DNA from: Ensifer adhaerens
GTDB lineage: Bacteria; Pseudomonadota; Alphaproteobacteria; Rhizobiales; Rhizobiaceae
DNA: 64,000 nucleotides
Assembly (NCBI RefSeq): GCF_020035535.1
Contig: NZ_CP083350.1
Span: forward strand, 3,110,501 to 3,174,500
Direction: 5' to 3'
Numbering within the stretch: the stretch's first letter is position 1; each line of letters begins with the position of its first letter. A program made the translations under genes and the position numbers. This document shows positions 56,272 through 64,000 of the stretch, piece after piece. The notes under the pieces are model-generated. The model was not told where the DNA came from, did no database searches, and worked only from the letters and a program-made list of their open reading frames with translations.

Positions 56272-56942
56272 CAGTTGATGGCCTCCGGATCGGCCCGGTA
56301 TTCGCTGACGGCGAAACCGAGCGGGTTTATAAGCCGGTCGGTCGATGACATCGGCGCGTTCATATAAGAGAAAGTGACCGTTGCGACCCAATGCGTCGTC
56401 CGGACCTCCTCCCCGCGGGTGATGGTGCGCATGTAGCGGACGGATACGACATGCGGATTGATCAGTGAGATCGAGGCGATGTTGATGCGCGAAGTGGCGC
56501 CGCGACCATAGGTGTTCTGCGGCGACTCCGGATTGCTACCGCGATAGAGCGCCGAGAACCGTGCTTGCTCCGGCGGGGTCGACAGCAAGGCTGCGGTGCG
56601 GAAATTCTCCTCCGCCTCGCTCCAGACGTAACCCTCCCGCGCGCGGACGTATTTCGCGGCGAAGTACTTGGTCACGGCCTCGTCATAGGTGCCGGCCGTC
56701 GATGTCAGCGCCGAGATGACGTCGACGATGCCAGTCGAATTGTCGACCCGCACCACAAATGGCTCGACCGTTTTCAGCGGCGTCAGACCCGCGACGGCGA
56801 AGATTGATGCGCCAGAAAGGACGCCGGCCACGATGGCGATGGACCAGGCGATGCGCGCCGAGCGCTCGACCTGGATCATGCGTTCCTGGTCAAAACGTCG
56901 CGCCTTGTCGAAGTATGACTTGAGTTCATCGTGCGAAAGCAT
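56271..56942 (-). CDS. virB8: VirB8-type inner-membrane assembly factor
   Basis: 223 residues from ATG 56942 (MLSHDELKSYFDKARRFDQE); the longer frame to 57023 runs into virB7. One membrane segment (IAWSIAIVAGVLSGASIFAV), then the NTF2-like periplasmic domain with SALTSTAGTYDEAVTKYFAA and TYGRGATSRINIASISL. It nucleates channel assembly. Start is 4 bp after the virB7 stop. Confidence 0.92.
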   Translation of the reverse strand: MLSHDELKSYFDKARRFDQERMIQVERSARIAWSIAIVAGVLSGASIFAVAGLTPLKTVEPFVVRVDNSTGIVDVISALTSTAGTYDEAVTKYFAAKYVRAREGYVWSEAEENFRTAALLSTPPEQARFSALYRGSNPESPQNTYGRGATSRINIASISLINPHVVSVRYMRTITRGEEVRTTHWVATVTFSYMNAPMSSTDRLINPLGFAVSEYRADPEAIN

Positions 56943-56946
56943 GGCG

Positions 56947-57225
56947 TCATCCTTCGCAAGGACGATAGGAAGCGCTGGAGCCGTATTGGGCAAAGGCCGG
57001 CGGCTCCTTCCCTTCGTTGGCATGGGCAGCCACCAAACGTGACGAGATTACATGCTGCGCATCGGCGGCGTGTTCCTGCTTGATACCCTTGTTGTCCTCC
57101 CATTGCCATATCGTGCGATTGAGCGGCCGGCGCGAATAGCCGTCGCATTTCGGAAGCGAATAGTTCATGGATGCGCATGCGCTTAAGATCACGGCCATGC
57201 ACAAGAGCGGAAGAGTTCTATTCAT
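56947..57225 (-). CDS. virB7: VirB7-like lipoprotein
   Basis: 92 residues from ATG 57225. Lipoprotein signal MNRTLPLLCMAVILSAC with the lipobox LSAC. Longer than the Agrobacterium VirB7 (about 55 residues) but it has the right place between virB6 and virB8. Two more Cys (CDGYS and the C-terminal RPCEG) could support disulfides like those of VirB7 with VirB9. Assignment rests mainly on position and lipobox. Confidence 0.7.
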   Translation of the reverse strand: MNRTLPLLCMAVILSACASMNYSLPKCDGYSRRPLNRTIWQWEDNKGIKQEHAADAQHVISSRLVAAHANEGKEPPAFAQYGSSASYRPCEG

Positions 57226-57252
57226 TGGAAAGTCGCCTATCTGCAAATATCA

Positions 57253-58188
57253 TCATGATCCGGCACTCTTCGACCTGAACCTCCGCCCGACCGCGCGAAT
57301 ACCGCGGCCGGCGGCACCGAAACTATGCGAAGCCGCCCAGGCGAGCGTGCTCTCATGCGCGTCGCGGGCCGCGCCGTAGCCGTAGGTCAACGACGCGCCG
57401 CCGGCGGCAAGCGCCGACGCGATGTTGGGAAGCTGGTAGAAGACATAGAGGGCGGCGAGGCAGATCGCGCAGAGCGCCGTTGGACGCATCAGTACGTCGC
57501 TATATCCTTGAATTGCCGTGAAGGTCGCGTCTATGCAGGTGATCAGCAGTGAACCGACGGCGACGACTAGGACCTGGAGGATCACGAAGCTTGCAAGCTG
57601 TCCCAGCCAGGCCTCGGTGAAGCGCCGCGTCGCCTGGAACATGGCGAGTGCTACGAAGATCGGCCCAATCGCGAGCACGATGGCGAGTGCCAGCCGGGCA
57701 TAAAGCGAGACGATATAGCCGATCGCCGCAACAATGAAGCTTGCGCCGATGGCCATTATGCCCCCAATGCCGGTCACGATATCGACCGGCCAGGAGCCGC
57801 GGGCCCAGATCTCCTTAGCAGACGCGTGGCCCTTGTCGAGCAAGTTGTCGAAGGTCGACGCACTTGGGGCTGCTCCCGTGTTCAGCGCCTGCGATATCTC
57901 CCGTGGCAACACGTCGAAGAAGATGTTTGCGACATAGGTTTGGTACTCGCTGCCGTTTTTCACCAGCACGACGATGATGGCGAGCTTGATCGCTCGATAG
58001 GCGAAGTCAAGGATAGGCTCTTGGACCGAACCGCGGAGCACGAGGTAACCATAGAGCACAACATAGAGCGTAATCGCTGCAGTCAGAGGGCCCGAGATCC
58101 ACTCGGAAACGTTTGCGGTCCCGTCGGAAATAAAGGTCTCCAGCGGTGACTTGAACTGCTCGTCGACGAAGGCGAACACCTGATACAC
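57253..58188 (-). CDS. virB6: VirB6-type polytopic inner-membrane protein
   Basis: 311 residues with about five to six membrane segments (e.g. LTAAITLYVVLYGYLVLRGS, IVTGIGGIMAIGASFIVAAI, LALAIVLAIGPIFVALAMFQ) and the VirB6/TrbL pattern around WLGQLASFVILQVLVVAVGS. The central periplasmic loop contains DVLPREISQAL. It forms the inner part of the substrate channel. Confidence 0.88.
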   Translation of the reverse strand: MYQVFAFVDEQFKSPLETFISDGTANVSEWISGPLTAAITLYVVLYGYLVLRGSVQEPILDFAYRAIKLAIIVVLVKNGSEYQTYVANIFFDVLPREISQALNTGAAPSASTFDNLLDKGHASAKEIWARGSWPVDIVTGIGGIMAIGASFIVAAIGYIVSLYARLALAIVLAIGPIFVALAMFQATRRFTEAWLGQLASFVILQVLVVAVGSLLITCIDATFTAIQGYSDVLMRPTALCAICLAALYVFYQLPNIASALAAGGASLTYGYGAARDAHESTLAWAASHSFGAAGRGIRAVGRRFRSKSAGS

Positions 58189-58209
58189 GCCTCAACCTCC
58201 AAGTGCCCT

Positions 58210-58422
58210 TCACATCCGTTTAAGACGGGCCTTGAAGTCTGCGGCCGCAGCGTTTTGGCAATTCGGCGTATTGCCTAATTCACCAGGGTTGTTGCGGCAC
58301 GTCGCGATGATTTCGGATAGCAGAGACTCATCTGCAAGGAGTTCATCGACGGTGTAGGTTCGCTCGGCTTGCTCGGAGCAGCTGACCAATAGGGCAGCGA
58401 AAAGAACGACATACCTCTTCAT
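58210..58422 (-). CDS. EexN-like small lipoprotein
   Basis: 70 residues from ATG 58422, which overlaps the virB5 stop (ATGA). Signal with lipobox LLVSC after MKRYVVLFAA. The rest has YTVDELLADESLLSEIIATC and NTPNCQNAAAADFKAR, the pattern of EexN family lipoproteins in virB operons. EexN-type proteins act in entry exclusion, stopping redundant transfer between cells that carry the same system. Assignment by pattern and place. Confidence 0.75.
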   Translation of the reverse strand: MKRYVVLFAALLVSCSEQAERTYTVDELLADESLLSEIIATCRNNPGELGNTPNCQNAAAADFKARLKRM

Positions 58423-59117
58423 TGCAGTGCCGCCCCCATTGCGTCCAAGCGTCGGCGCCAATCTTCCGCCTTGCGCTGCTCGTCAAGCTGGGCCTGGGCC
58501 TGCTGCACCATCCGCAGGGCCTCCATGCGCAGTATATCAGTCTGGAGGAAGGCCGTTTCAGCCTGAAGTCGCGCCTGAAGGTCGGCAATGTCCTTGGCGT
58601 CACCCGCCGTCGAAATCTTCTCTCGCAGTTGGTCAATGCCCCCAACGCGCTTAGCCGCTGCGTCGTAGATATGCTGCGCTAGGCTCATCTGCCCGGCATT
58701 CTTGTTCTGGATGCGCGAAAGTTCCTGCGCGTAAAAGTCATCTGCGTTGGTCCGATAGGCCGAATTCCCGTCAAGGAATTTTGAGGCCGTATCACCGAAC
58801 ACGCCCGTGCCATTGCCCTTGAATAGCCCCTCGATGGCGTCAAAATCCTGAGGCAGTGCCTTTCGGACGGCAGGATCGTTCAAGACGGCGGCAACGTCCG
58901 CCATGTCGGTGATCTTGTTGAGCGAGCCGTAGAGCTTCTGCGCCTGCTCGATCTGCTGGTTGAGCGCATCGAGCTGGGCTTTCAGTTGCGCAATGCTCTC
59001 AAGGTGCTTGGCGATCGCGGTTCGGTCGATCACCGGGATTCCTTGTCCGGCTGCCGTGCCGTCGGAAAGGATGAGCGCGGCGGCTATCGCCGCGCCGTGA
59101 ATTCGATTGAATGTCAT
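58419..59117 (-). CDS. virB5: VirB5-type minor pilus protein
   Basis: 232 residues from ATG 59117, which shares one base with the virB4 stop (TAATG); a longer frame to 59156 lies inside virB4. Signal peptide (TFNRIHGAAIAAALILSDGT). Mature protein is largely helical: IAKHLESIAQLKAQLDALNQ, QAQKLYGSLNKITDMADVAA and the C-terminal QARLQAETAFLQTDILRM. It sits at the pilus tip and may act in host-cell contact. Confidence 0.88.
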   Translation of the reverse strand: MTFNRIHGAAIAAALILSDGTAAGQGIPVIDRTAIAKHLESIAQLKAQLDALNQQIEQAQKLYGSLNKITDMADVAAVLNDPAVRKALPQDFDAIEGLFKGNGTGVFGDTASKFLDGNSAYRTNADDFYAQELSRIQNKNAGQMSLAQHIYDAAAKRVGGIDQLREKISTAGDAKDIADLQARLQAETAFLQTDILRMEALRMVQQAQAQLDEQRKAEDWRRRLDAMGAALQ

Positions 59118-61498
59118 TAGCTCATACTCCTTCTTTGCTGAAAAATCGGAAGCCAATCCGCAAGCCGGTCGCCAACTTCTGCGCGGATGGCATCGGCGAG
59201 TTCGACATTCGCGGTACGGCCGGAGAGGATGGCGAGCTCATCGTCGAAACCGGCGAGGTTCAGTTCGGCGACGACGCTGTTATGCCCTTGCTTCAATATG
59301 AATCGGCGGCTCTCAACGGAGAGCTCGCGTGCGATGAGTTCGAATTCTCGCTCGGTGAGTTTGAAGCCGTCGACATAGTCGGCGTGGTTGCCGCGAGCAT
59401 TCGGGAGGAAGATCTGCGTCGGGCATTGCTCGATGATCGTGTGTGCGATCGGTGATACGATCGCATCGCGAGGACTTTGGGTAGCAAAAAGCATGAGGCC
59501 GTTCTGCTTACGGATCGTCTTGAGCTTGTTCTGGGCAAGGTCGCGAAACCCTTCGTCCTGAAGTGCTTTCCAGAACTCATCGATGACGATGATGATGCGC
59601 CTGCCATCGATCAGTTGCTCGACTCGATGGAAGAGATAGGCCATCAGGGGCGTGCGGATTTCTTCGTTATCGAGGAAGTCGGTCATGTCATAGCCGACGA
59701 ACTTGCCGCTGGCGCCGAAATCGTCGATGCCAATGTGATCAACGATGTTATCGAAGACCCAACCAAGCGGACCTCCTCTTTCCCAACGACGCAACCGAGC
59801 CGCGATCCCTTCCGGATCAGTGTTGTTCAAGAAGGTCCTCAGCGCGCCAATTGTGCGACGCTCGACCGGCAAGTCGGCAAGGCCATCAATTGCGGAGGCG
59901 ATGTCGCGGAGTTCGGTCACAGTAATTTCCCGTATCGCCGAGCCGACAAGCCTGCCGACCCAGCGCGTGAGGAACACCTTGTTCTCCGGCGTCAGTTCAA
60001 GTGCCTTCAGGGGAGCGCAGCCGGTCGGGACACCATTCTTGAGCGACAGATAGGTGCCGCCGGCGGCGCGCACGTAGAGATCGGCTCCCCTGTCCTTGTC
60101 GAAGAACACCACATGAGGGTCATGCTTCTCCAGCTGCGACAGCATGAAGTTCAAAAGCACGGTTTTGCCGGTACCGGACGGTCCGCAGACGAAGGTGTTG
60201 CCGAGGTCGCCATAATGAAAATTGAAGTAGTACGGTGACCCCGACGCCGTCTTGAGAAGGGCGACGGCGGGTCCCCATTCATTGCTGTCCTTCTGACCGA
60301 TCGGGTAGGAGTGAAATGGCGCGAGCGCCGCGAAGTTGCGGGACGTGATCGCGCCAGACCGGGCGCGATAGCGAAAGTTGCCTGGCAACTGCGCCCACCA
60401 GGCAGCCTCAAGGCCGAGATCCTCACGCGCAAGAACTGCGCCACCACTGGTCAGACTGGCGCGTGCCTTGGCGAGATTGTCGGTCAGTTCCTTCACCGAC
60501 CGAGCAAAGACGGCAAGCGTCAGGTGGTGTTCGCCAAGTACGAACCGATTGGACTCCAGACCGTCCATCGCTTCGTCGAGCTCCTCGATCTGCGAGAACG
60601 CCTTGTCGCCGCTGCTGACCATCTGGTTCTGCTTGCGGCCCATGATGACGCGGGCGTCCGCCTTCGACACGAAGGAGAAGGATTGCGCCAGAACAACTTC
60701 GAAAGGACTGGTGAGCACGCTGTCCAGCATGCCGGTCCGGGTGCGGGCCGGATATTCCTTGAAACTCAGCATGCCGGCAAAGCGACTTTCGGCCTCGTGG
60801 CGAATCTCGATCGTCTCGCGGCCGAAGATGACCCGGTCGGAGTAGATGACCGAGGCGATGCGCCCCTCCGTCAGTGGAACCGGCTCTCGCCGGCCGCCGA
60901 CGAGCTGGTGCAGCACCTCGCTCGGCTCCGAGAAGATCAGGCCCTCATGCTCGTAGAGCGATAGGACGCGGGGATCGAAGCGTTTCAACGCCGCCGTGAC
61001 GTCGCAGACCTTGTCTCGAAGCTGCTTGAGTGCCTCCTCATCCAGTTCGACACCCGCCCGATGGGACCGCCGCAGGCGCGACAAGAGCGCGGCTGCCTTG
61101 TCGGCCGGGTCGCGTGCCGGAGACCAATGGATCGTAAGATAGAGATCGTTGCGGAACAGATCCTCGCCCACCATGCGCTCGCGGTATTTGTCGTTCAGCG
61201 CGGTAGAGAAGGCGGTCGCGAAAGTGCCCACGGGATAGTCGCCATTCCGGCGGCGAATAAGATGGGTCCACAAGGCGAGCCGCTCGTCTGCGATGTTCCG
61301 ATAGAGCGTGTTGAGGTCGCGATGGAGAGCATTCAGGTCGAGGACGTCCGCCGTCTCGAAGGAGACCCCCTCTAGCGCGATCATCACCATCAGTGCCCGG
61401 GAATCGAGCGCGATTGTCGACTCGTCGACGTGGCGGACGTAGGGGATGAAGGTCTCAGGACCGAGTTCGCGAGATCTGAGTGTGGCGAGGTTAGGCAA
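59117..61498 (-). CDS. virB4: VirB4-type secretion ATPase
   Basis: 793 residues. It is the largest and most conserved T4SS ATPase. The N-terminal CagE_TrbE domain has SPFEVVLAQSFSFVSKADAR. Walker A is CGPSGTGKTVLLNF, Walker B is IIIVIDEFWKALQDE and LMLFATQSPRDAI follows. The start overlaps the virB3 stop by eight bases. Length fits VirB4 rather than a VirB3-VirB4 fusion, and a separate virB3 is present. Confidence 0.95.
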   Translation of the reverse strand: MPNLATLRSRELGPETFIPYVRHVDESTIALDSRALMVMIALEGVSFETADVLDLNALHRDLNTLYRNIADERLALWTHLIRRRNGDYPVGTFATAFSTALNDKYRERMVGEDLFRNDLYLTIHWSPARDPADKAAALLSRLRRSHRAGVELDEEALKQLRDKVCDVTAALKRFDPRVLSLYEHEGLIFSEPSEVLHQLVGGRREPVPLTEGRIASVIYSDRVIFGRETIEIRHEAESRFAGMLSFKEYPARTRTGMLDSVLTSPFEVVLAQSFSFVSKADARVIMGRKQNQMVSSGDKAFSQIEELDEAMDGLESNRFVLGEHHLTLAVFARSVKELTDNLAKARASLTSGGAVLAREDLGLEAAWWAQLPGNFRYRARSGAITSRNFAALAPFHSYPIGQKDSNEWGPAVALLKTASGSPYYFNFHYGDLGNTFVCGPSGTGKTVLLNFMLSQLEKHDPHVVFFDKDRGADLYVRAAGGTYLSLKNGVPTGCAPLKALELTPENKVFLTRWVGRLVGSAIREITVTELRDIASAIDGLADLPVERRTIGALRTFLNNTDPEGIAARLRRWERGGPLGWVFDNIVDHIGIDDFGASGKFVGYDMTDFLDNEEIRTPLMAYLFHRVEQLIDGRRIIIVIDEFWKALQDEGFRDLAQNKLKTIRKQNGLMLFATQSPRDAIVSPIAHTIIEQCPTQIFLPNARGNHADYVDGFKLTEREFELIARELSVESRRFILKQGHNSVVAELNLAGFDDELAILSGRTANVELADAIRAEVGDRLADWLPIFQQRRSMS

Positions 61499-61832
61499 GT
61501 CCGAGGTCCCTTTCGTCGTATTTGCGGGCGAGCTTTAGCGGTGCAAGCGTCGCTCCGCCCCAATAGCCGCTGTTGCGGGACCGGCCGCGTGTCTCCACCC
61601 AGGCCAGCAAGATGCGGAACATGTTGTGGTCGTGTTTGACGAGTGCGCTGAACAGCAGATGGAAGACGACGCCGACGAGCGCATAGGCGACCGAGCCTGT
61701 GACGATGTAGAGAGTGGTCGTCAGCATAATATTCACGCCCATGGCTTCCATCGTCACGCCAGCGATCATCGCCGGCCGAGTGCAGGCGATGAACAGCGTG
61801 TCTTCCTCAAGGATTGGCCGCGAACTCGCCAT
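61491..61832 (-). CDS. virB3: VirB3-type inner-membrane protein
   Basis: 113 residues. The family start with DTLFIACTRPAMIAGVTMEA is typical of VirB3/TrbD, with a membrane segment before IVTGSVAYALVGVVFHLLFS. The gene begins 4 bp after the virB2 stop and overlaps virB4 by eight bases, so translation is probably coupled. It associates with VirB4 in pilus assembly. Confidence 0.9.
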   Translation of the reverse strand: MASSRPILEEDTLFIACTRPAMIAGVTMEAMGVNIMLTTTLYIVTGSVAYALVGVVFHLLFSALVKHDHNMFRILLAWVETRGRSRNSGYWGGATLAPLKLARKYDERDLGLA

Positions 61833-61836
61833 GGGG

Positions 61837-62136
61837 TCAGCTTCCGACGATGGTGTTCACGAGTTCGGTAGCGCCGAAGATGCCGCCGATGCCGATGATC
61901 CAGAACCCTGCGCGCCTCAGATCCATGTAGCCGAACATCCAGGCAATGCAGATCACAATCACCGCGATGACGGCGAGCAATTTGGCGATGTTGCCGGTCA
62001 GCATGTCGACGATGTTTTGCAGCACGGTCTCGATGCCGGCGGCCTGTGCGAAGGCGGGCTCGACCATGGTTGCCACAATGACCGCTGCCATGACAGCGGA
62101 TGCGGCGTTCGGTCGGATACGGGAACTGATGGTCAT
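61837..62136 (-). CDS. virB2: VirB2-type major pilin
   Basis: 99 residues. A signal peptide ends near AFAQA. The mature pilin has two hydrophobic segments: TGNIAKLLAVIAVIVICIAW and GFWIIGIGGIFGATELVNTI, separated by the short positive loop GYMDLRRA. This is the VirB2/TrbC layout. The start overlaps virB1 (ATGA). Confidence 0.9.
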   Translation of the reverse strand: MTISSRIRPNAASAVMAAVIVATMVEPAFAQAAGIETVLQNIVDMLTGNIAKLLAVIAVIVICIAWMFGYMDLRRAGFWIIGIGGIFGATELVNTIVGS

Positions 62137-62804
62137 TCACTTTGCTCCATTTGGCTGTTCTGAAACACGAGGACGGAGGACCTCCGTCTCGCACTGAAAA
62201 CATCCCAAGGCGGCACCGACACCGTTTGATTAGCTTGGGCCTCGTCCTTGCGGGCATCGACGATCGCCTGGACAAGAGGCGCTTCAATCCGCCCCCTCTC
62301 CTGCCCGCCATCTCCGATCATGAGAGTCGTGATGGTTCTGGCGAGCCGGCTTCTTTCGCGTCGGACCTGCTCGTCGTACTTGACCATTGTGCCGATGGAG
62401 GGATCGCCTCGTCCGTAGTAGGACTGCAGCATCACCTGTTCGGCCCGGGTCGGGTCCGCCCCGGCTCTCACCGCCAGCCGGTAATATCCGTCCAGCAGCG
62501 TCGCCGTGGCGCGAACGTTGAGGCATGGGTCGAAGGCGTCAGAAATCGAGAGCTTCAGCGTCCGGAGTTCTTCCATGCCGATGCCGCCGAGACCGAGCTG
62601 GATGTCCTGCCGACCGGCTACCAATGACGTGGCGATTTCGATCGCCTCCACCTTGGTAGTGGGCTGCTCCGAAAGCGGTGCGCCGCTGTTGAACCGGATG
62701 GCGAAGGGTTCGAGCCGGCTTTCAAGGGTGACAATGGCGGCGAGTGTCTCGGCTGCAACCATGGGCGCGCACGTTTGCGCCAGTTCGAGGAAGGCAACAG
62801 GCAT
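62133..62804 (-). CDS. virB1: VirB1-type lytic transglycosylase
   Basis: 223 residues from ATG 62804 (MPVAFLELAQTCAPMVAAET); the frame to 62840 overlaps the upstream gene further. The SLT fold is shown by the catalytic Glu in AAIVTLESRLEPFAIRFN and the later DIQLGLGGIGMEELRT and FDPCLNVRATATLLDGYYRL. It opens peptidoglycan for the channel. The C-terminal 70 residues are less conserved. Confidence 0.9.
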   Translation of the reverse strand: MPVAFLELAQTCAPMVAAETLAAIVTLESRLEPFAIRFNSGAPLSEQPTTKVEAIEIATSLVAGRQDIQLGLGGIGMEELRTLKLSISDAFDPCLNVRATATLLDGYYRLAVRAGADPTRAEQVMLQSYYGRGDPSIGTMVKYDEQVRRERSRLARTITTLMIGDGGQERGRIEAPLVQAIVDARKDEAQANQTVSVPPWDVFSARRRSSVLVFQNSQMEQSE

Positions 62805-62805
62805 G

Positions 62806-63327
62806 TCAGTACCACACTCGTTGCTTGCCAACACCGTCAATGGTCACGTCGATGTAATGGGGTTGCGGTCGGACGTTCGGTCGCGTCGTCACATAGCGTT
62901 GGCACCGCGTCCGGCCGTCTCTCTGCCGCCACGCTGCCGACGAGGTGACCCGACCATCGTTGGAATAGCATTCAGCGTTCGAGACAGGCTGGGGCGTGGT
63001 CGAGACACAGTTCGCTTCGAGCCCGCGATCTCCATACCGCGTTGCCAGGCGATAACCGTCATTGCAGTAATAGGGGTCAAATCGGGGACGCGAGGCCTGG
63101 AACCCAATGCCGCTGCAGGTGGGAAACGAGCGCCCTTTTGCAAGCGCGCGCCAGAGCTTGTGGATTGGGGGCCGGCACTCCGCATATTGCGTCGGACCGT
63201 TCGGATTGGATAGGCACAGGATAACTTGGCAACCCCATTCAGCCGCTCGCGCTTTACTGTCGAAAACAAGACAGAATGGCGCTAGACTGGCTGCAGCGAC
63301 CAATGCCCGTGTAAGAGACATATTCAT
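62806..63327 (-). CDS. TrbM/KikA-like protein at the head of the virB operon
   Basis: 173 residues from ATG 63327 with AAGGG upstream; a GTG three codons earlier is also possible. Signal peptide (MNMSLTRALVAAASLAPF). The TrbM-type Cys pattern is seen as WGCQVILCLSNPNGPTQYAE then CRPPIHKLWRALAKGRSFPT. TrbM-family proteins are needed for conjugation in some plasmids, with an unclear role. It is the first gene of the minus-strand operon, ending 1 bp before virB1 starts. Confidence 0.7.
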   Translation of the reverse strand: MNMSLTRALVAAASLAPFCLVFDSKARAAEWGCQVILCLSNPNGPTQYAECRPPIHKLWRALAKGRSFPTCSGIGFQASRPRFDPYYCNDGYRLATRYGDRGLEANCVSTTPQPVSNAECYSNDGRVTSSAAWRQRDGRTRCQRYVTTRPNVRPQPHYIDVTIDGVGKQRVWY

Positions 63328-63422
63328 GACCACCACCCTTCACTGACCCGATAGAGTGCAATCCTAACAAGCGGCGCAATTTCGCGACGCGTTTTACAAT
63401 CATATATATGACAGTTTAAAAA
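63328..63422. promoter_or_regulatory. Divergent promoter region of the virB operon and rctA-like gene
   Basis: 95 bp of AT-rich spacer containing the perfect palindrome CATATATATG at 63401-63410. An autorepressor of the virB operon would be expected to bind here. No Shine-Dalgarno is visible before the rctA-like ATG, so its mRNA may have a very short or absent leader. Confidence 0.5.
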
Positions 63423-63791
63423 ATGACAAGCGCACTCAATGCTCATTGGCAGAGCCAGCTGTTTTCGGCCTACGCTTTGCAAGAAGTTTTCGACAAACCG
63501 GTTGAGGGAGAAACGCCGCAATCGCGTTTGAAGCAGGTCGGGATGATGACGGTGCTCTATATGATGCATCAAAACCACGAGAAGCTAACGCTTTCAAATA
63601 TATGCCAAATTACCGGGCTGACACGCAATGCGGTGGCCGAGTCGATTGATCCTCTCATTGAGCGAGGCATCTTGACCGAAACGATTGTGAAGAACTCGAT
63701 GGGACGAGGAACTGCGAGGCAGTTTGAGTTCTGCCCGGACGTTTTCGATCGCCTAAGATTAAGCCCGGAGCAGCGAAAACCTGAAACGTAG
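63423..63791 (+). CDS. RctA-like winged-helix repressor of conjugation genes
   Basis: 122 residues. The HTH region reads KLTLSNICQITGLTRNAVAE, then SIDPLIERGILTETIVKNSM and GRGTARQFEFCPDVFDR as wing and tail, a MarR-like small winged helix. In Rhizobium etli and S. meliloti, rctA encodes a small winged-helix repressor of the virB and tra genes on symbiotic plasmids. The divergent position beside virB is the main reason for the name. Sequence identity to RctA was not checked. Confidence 0.65.
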   Translation: MTSALNAHWQSQLFSAYALQEVFDKPVEGETPQSRLKQVGMMTVLYMMHQNHEKLTLSNICQITGLTRNAVAESIDPLIERGILTETIVKNSMGRGTARQFEFCPDVFDRLRLSPEQRKPET

Positions 63792-64000
63792 TGGATTTTT
63801 TGCGACACTAACAACGGCAGCGGCGTGGGGATAGTCGGGGCAAGCCTTGGTCTCTGACCACTCGAAGGGCGTAAGCACCGTCAATTCGCGTATGCACCGG
63901 ACTTCTTCGAGAAGCTTCGTGGCACCCAAGAGGGCGTAGTTTGGCCCCTAGACTTCAAATCGCCCTGCCAGATCTGCTTTTCGCGGTCGCTGGACGAAAG
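63792..64000. other. Right-edge stretch with a possible gene fragment
   Basis: No complete gene. On the minus strand, ALLGATKLLEEVRCIRELTV followed by LTPFEWSETKACPDYPHAAA reads without a stop for about 55 codons in one frame, preceded by IWQGDLKS in another. This resembles eroded coding sequence of unknown family continuing beyond the window. Confidence 0.3.

Overview
The window looks like an accessory region of a rhizobium (Rhizobiaceae, Ensifer/Sinorhizobium or Rhizobium type), probably on a large plasmid or chromid. The reasons are an inositol/rhizopine-type catabolic locus with MocD/MocE/MocF-like genes, a GGAA-N6-TTCC (IolR-type) operator pair, a KpsMTE/Rkp-like polysaccharide export system, and a complete virB operon with a divergent RctA-like winged-helix regulator. 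The species assignment is inference.

Region 1 (1-4545) is an insertion-sequence scrapyard. It holds a partial IS3-family element (IS407-like) that cuts off a methyltransferase-like gene, an IS3 transposase relic, and an IS66-family element with imperfect terminal inverted repeats and a perfect 8-bp target duplication. Region 2 (4546-22716), all on the minus strand, is a surface polysaccharide cluster, by eye more AT-rich than what follows. It encodes a 1812-residue multi-domain glycosyltransferase, a tandem GT2 glycosyltransferase, two methyltransferases, an ABC exporter (KpsM- and KpsT-like) with two KpsE-like co-polymerases, one unrecognised protein, and two BNR_4-type proteins that may be polysaccharide lyases. 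Region 3 (22717-30867, minus) supplies sugar nucleotides: UDP-glucose dehydrogenase and RmlA, RmlD, RmlB and RmlC for dTDP-rhamnose, plus two more glycosyltransferases.

Region 4 (30899-41500) is a compact catabolic locus. A minus-strand group encodes a membrane desaturase-like oxygenase, a Rieske ferredoxin, its FAD reductase, a PanB-like enzyme and a fatty-acid-hydroxylase-like enzyme. A plus-strand group encodes a LacI regulator, an IolI-like isomerase and an inositol/rhizopine-type ABC transporter. Together they suggest uptake and oxidative demethylation of a methylated inositol or inosamine. Region 5 (41943-49695) carries a TctD/TctE-type two-component system, an orphan periplasmic binding protein, two DUF1801 proteins and a TctCBA-type tripartite transporter.

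Region 6 (49696-53230) has small and stress genes (a UspA protein under a perfect FNR/FixK box), a HipB-like regulator beside a frameshifted hipA, and a relic of a response regulator. Region 7 (53231-63791) is a virB1-virB11 type IV secretion operon with an EexN-like lipoprotein, led by a TrbM-like gene and faced by the divergent RctA-like regulator. No tRNA, rRNA or CRISPR array was seen.
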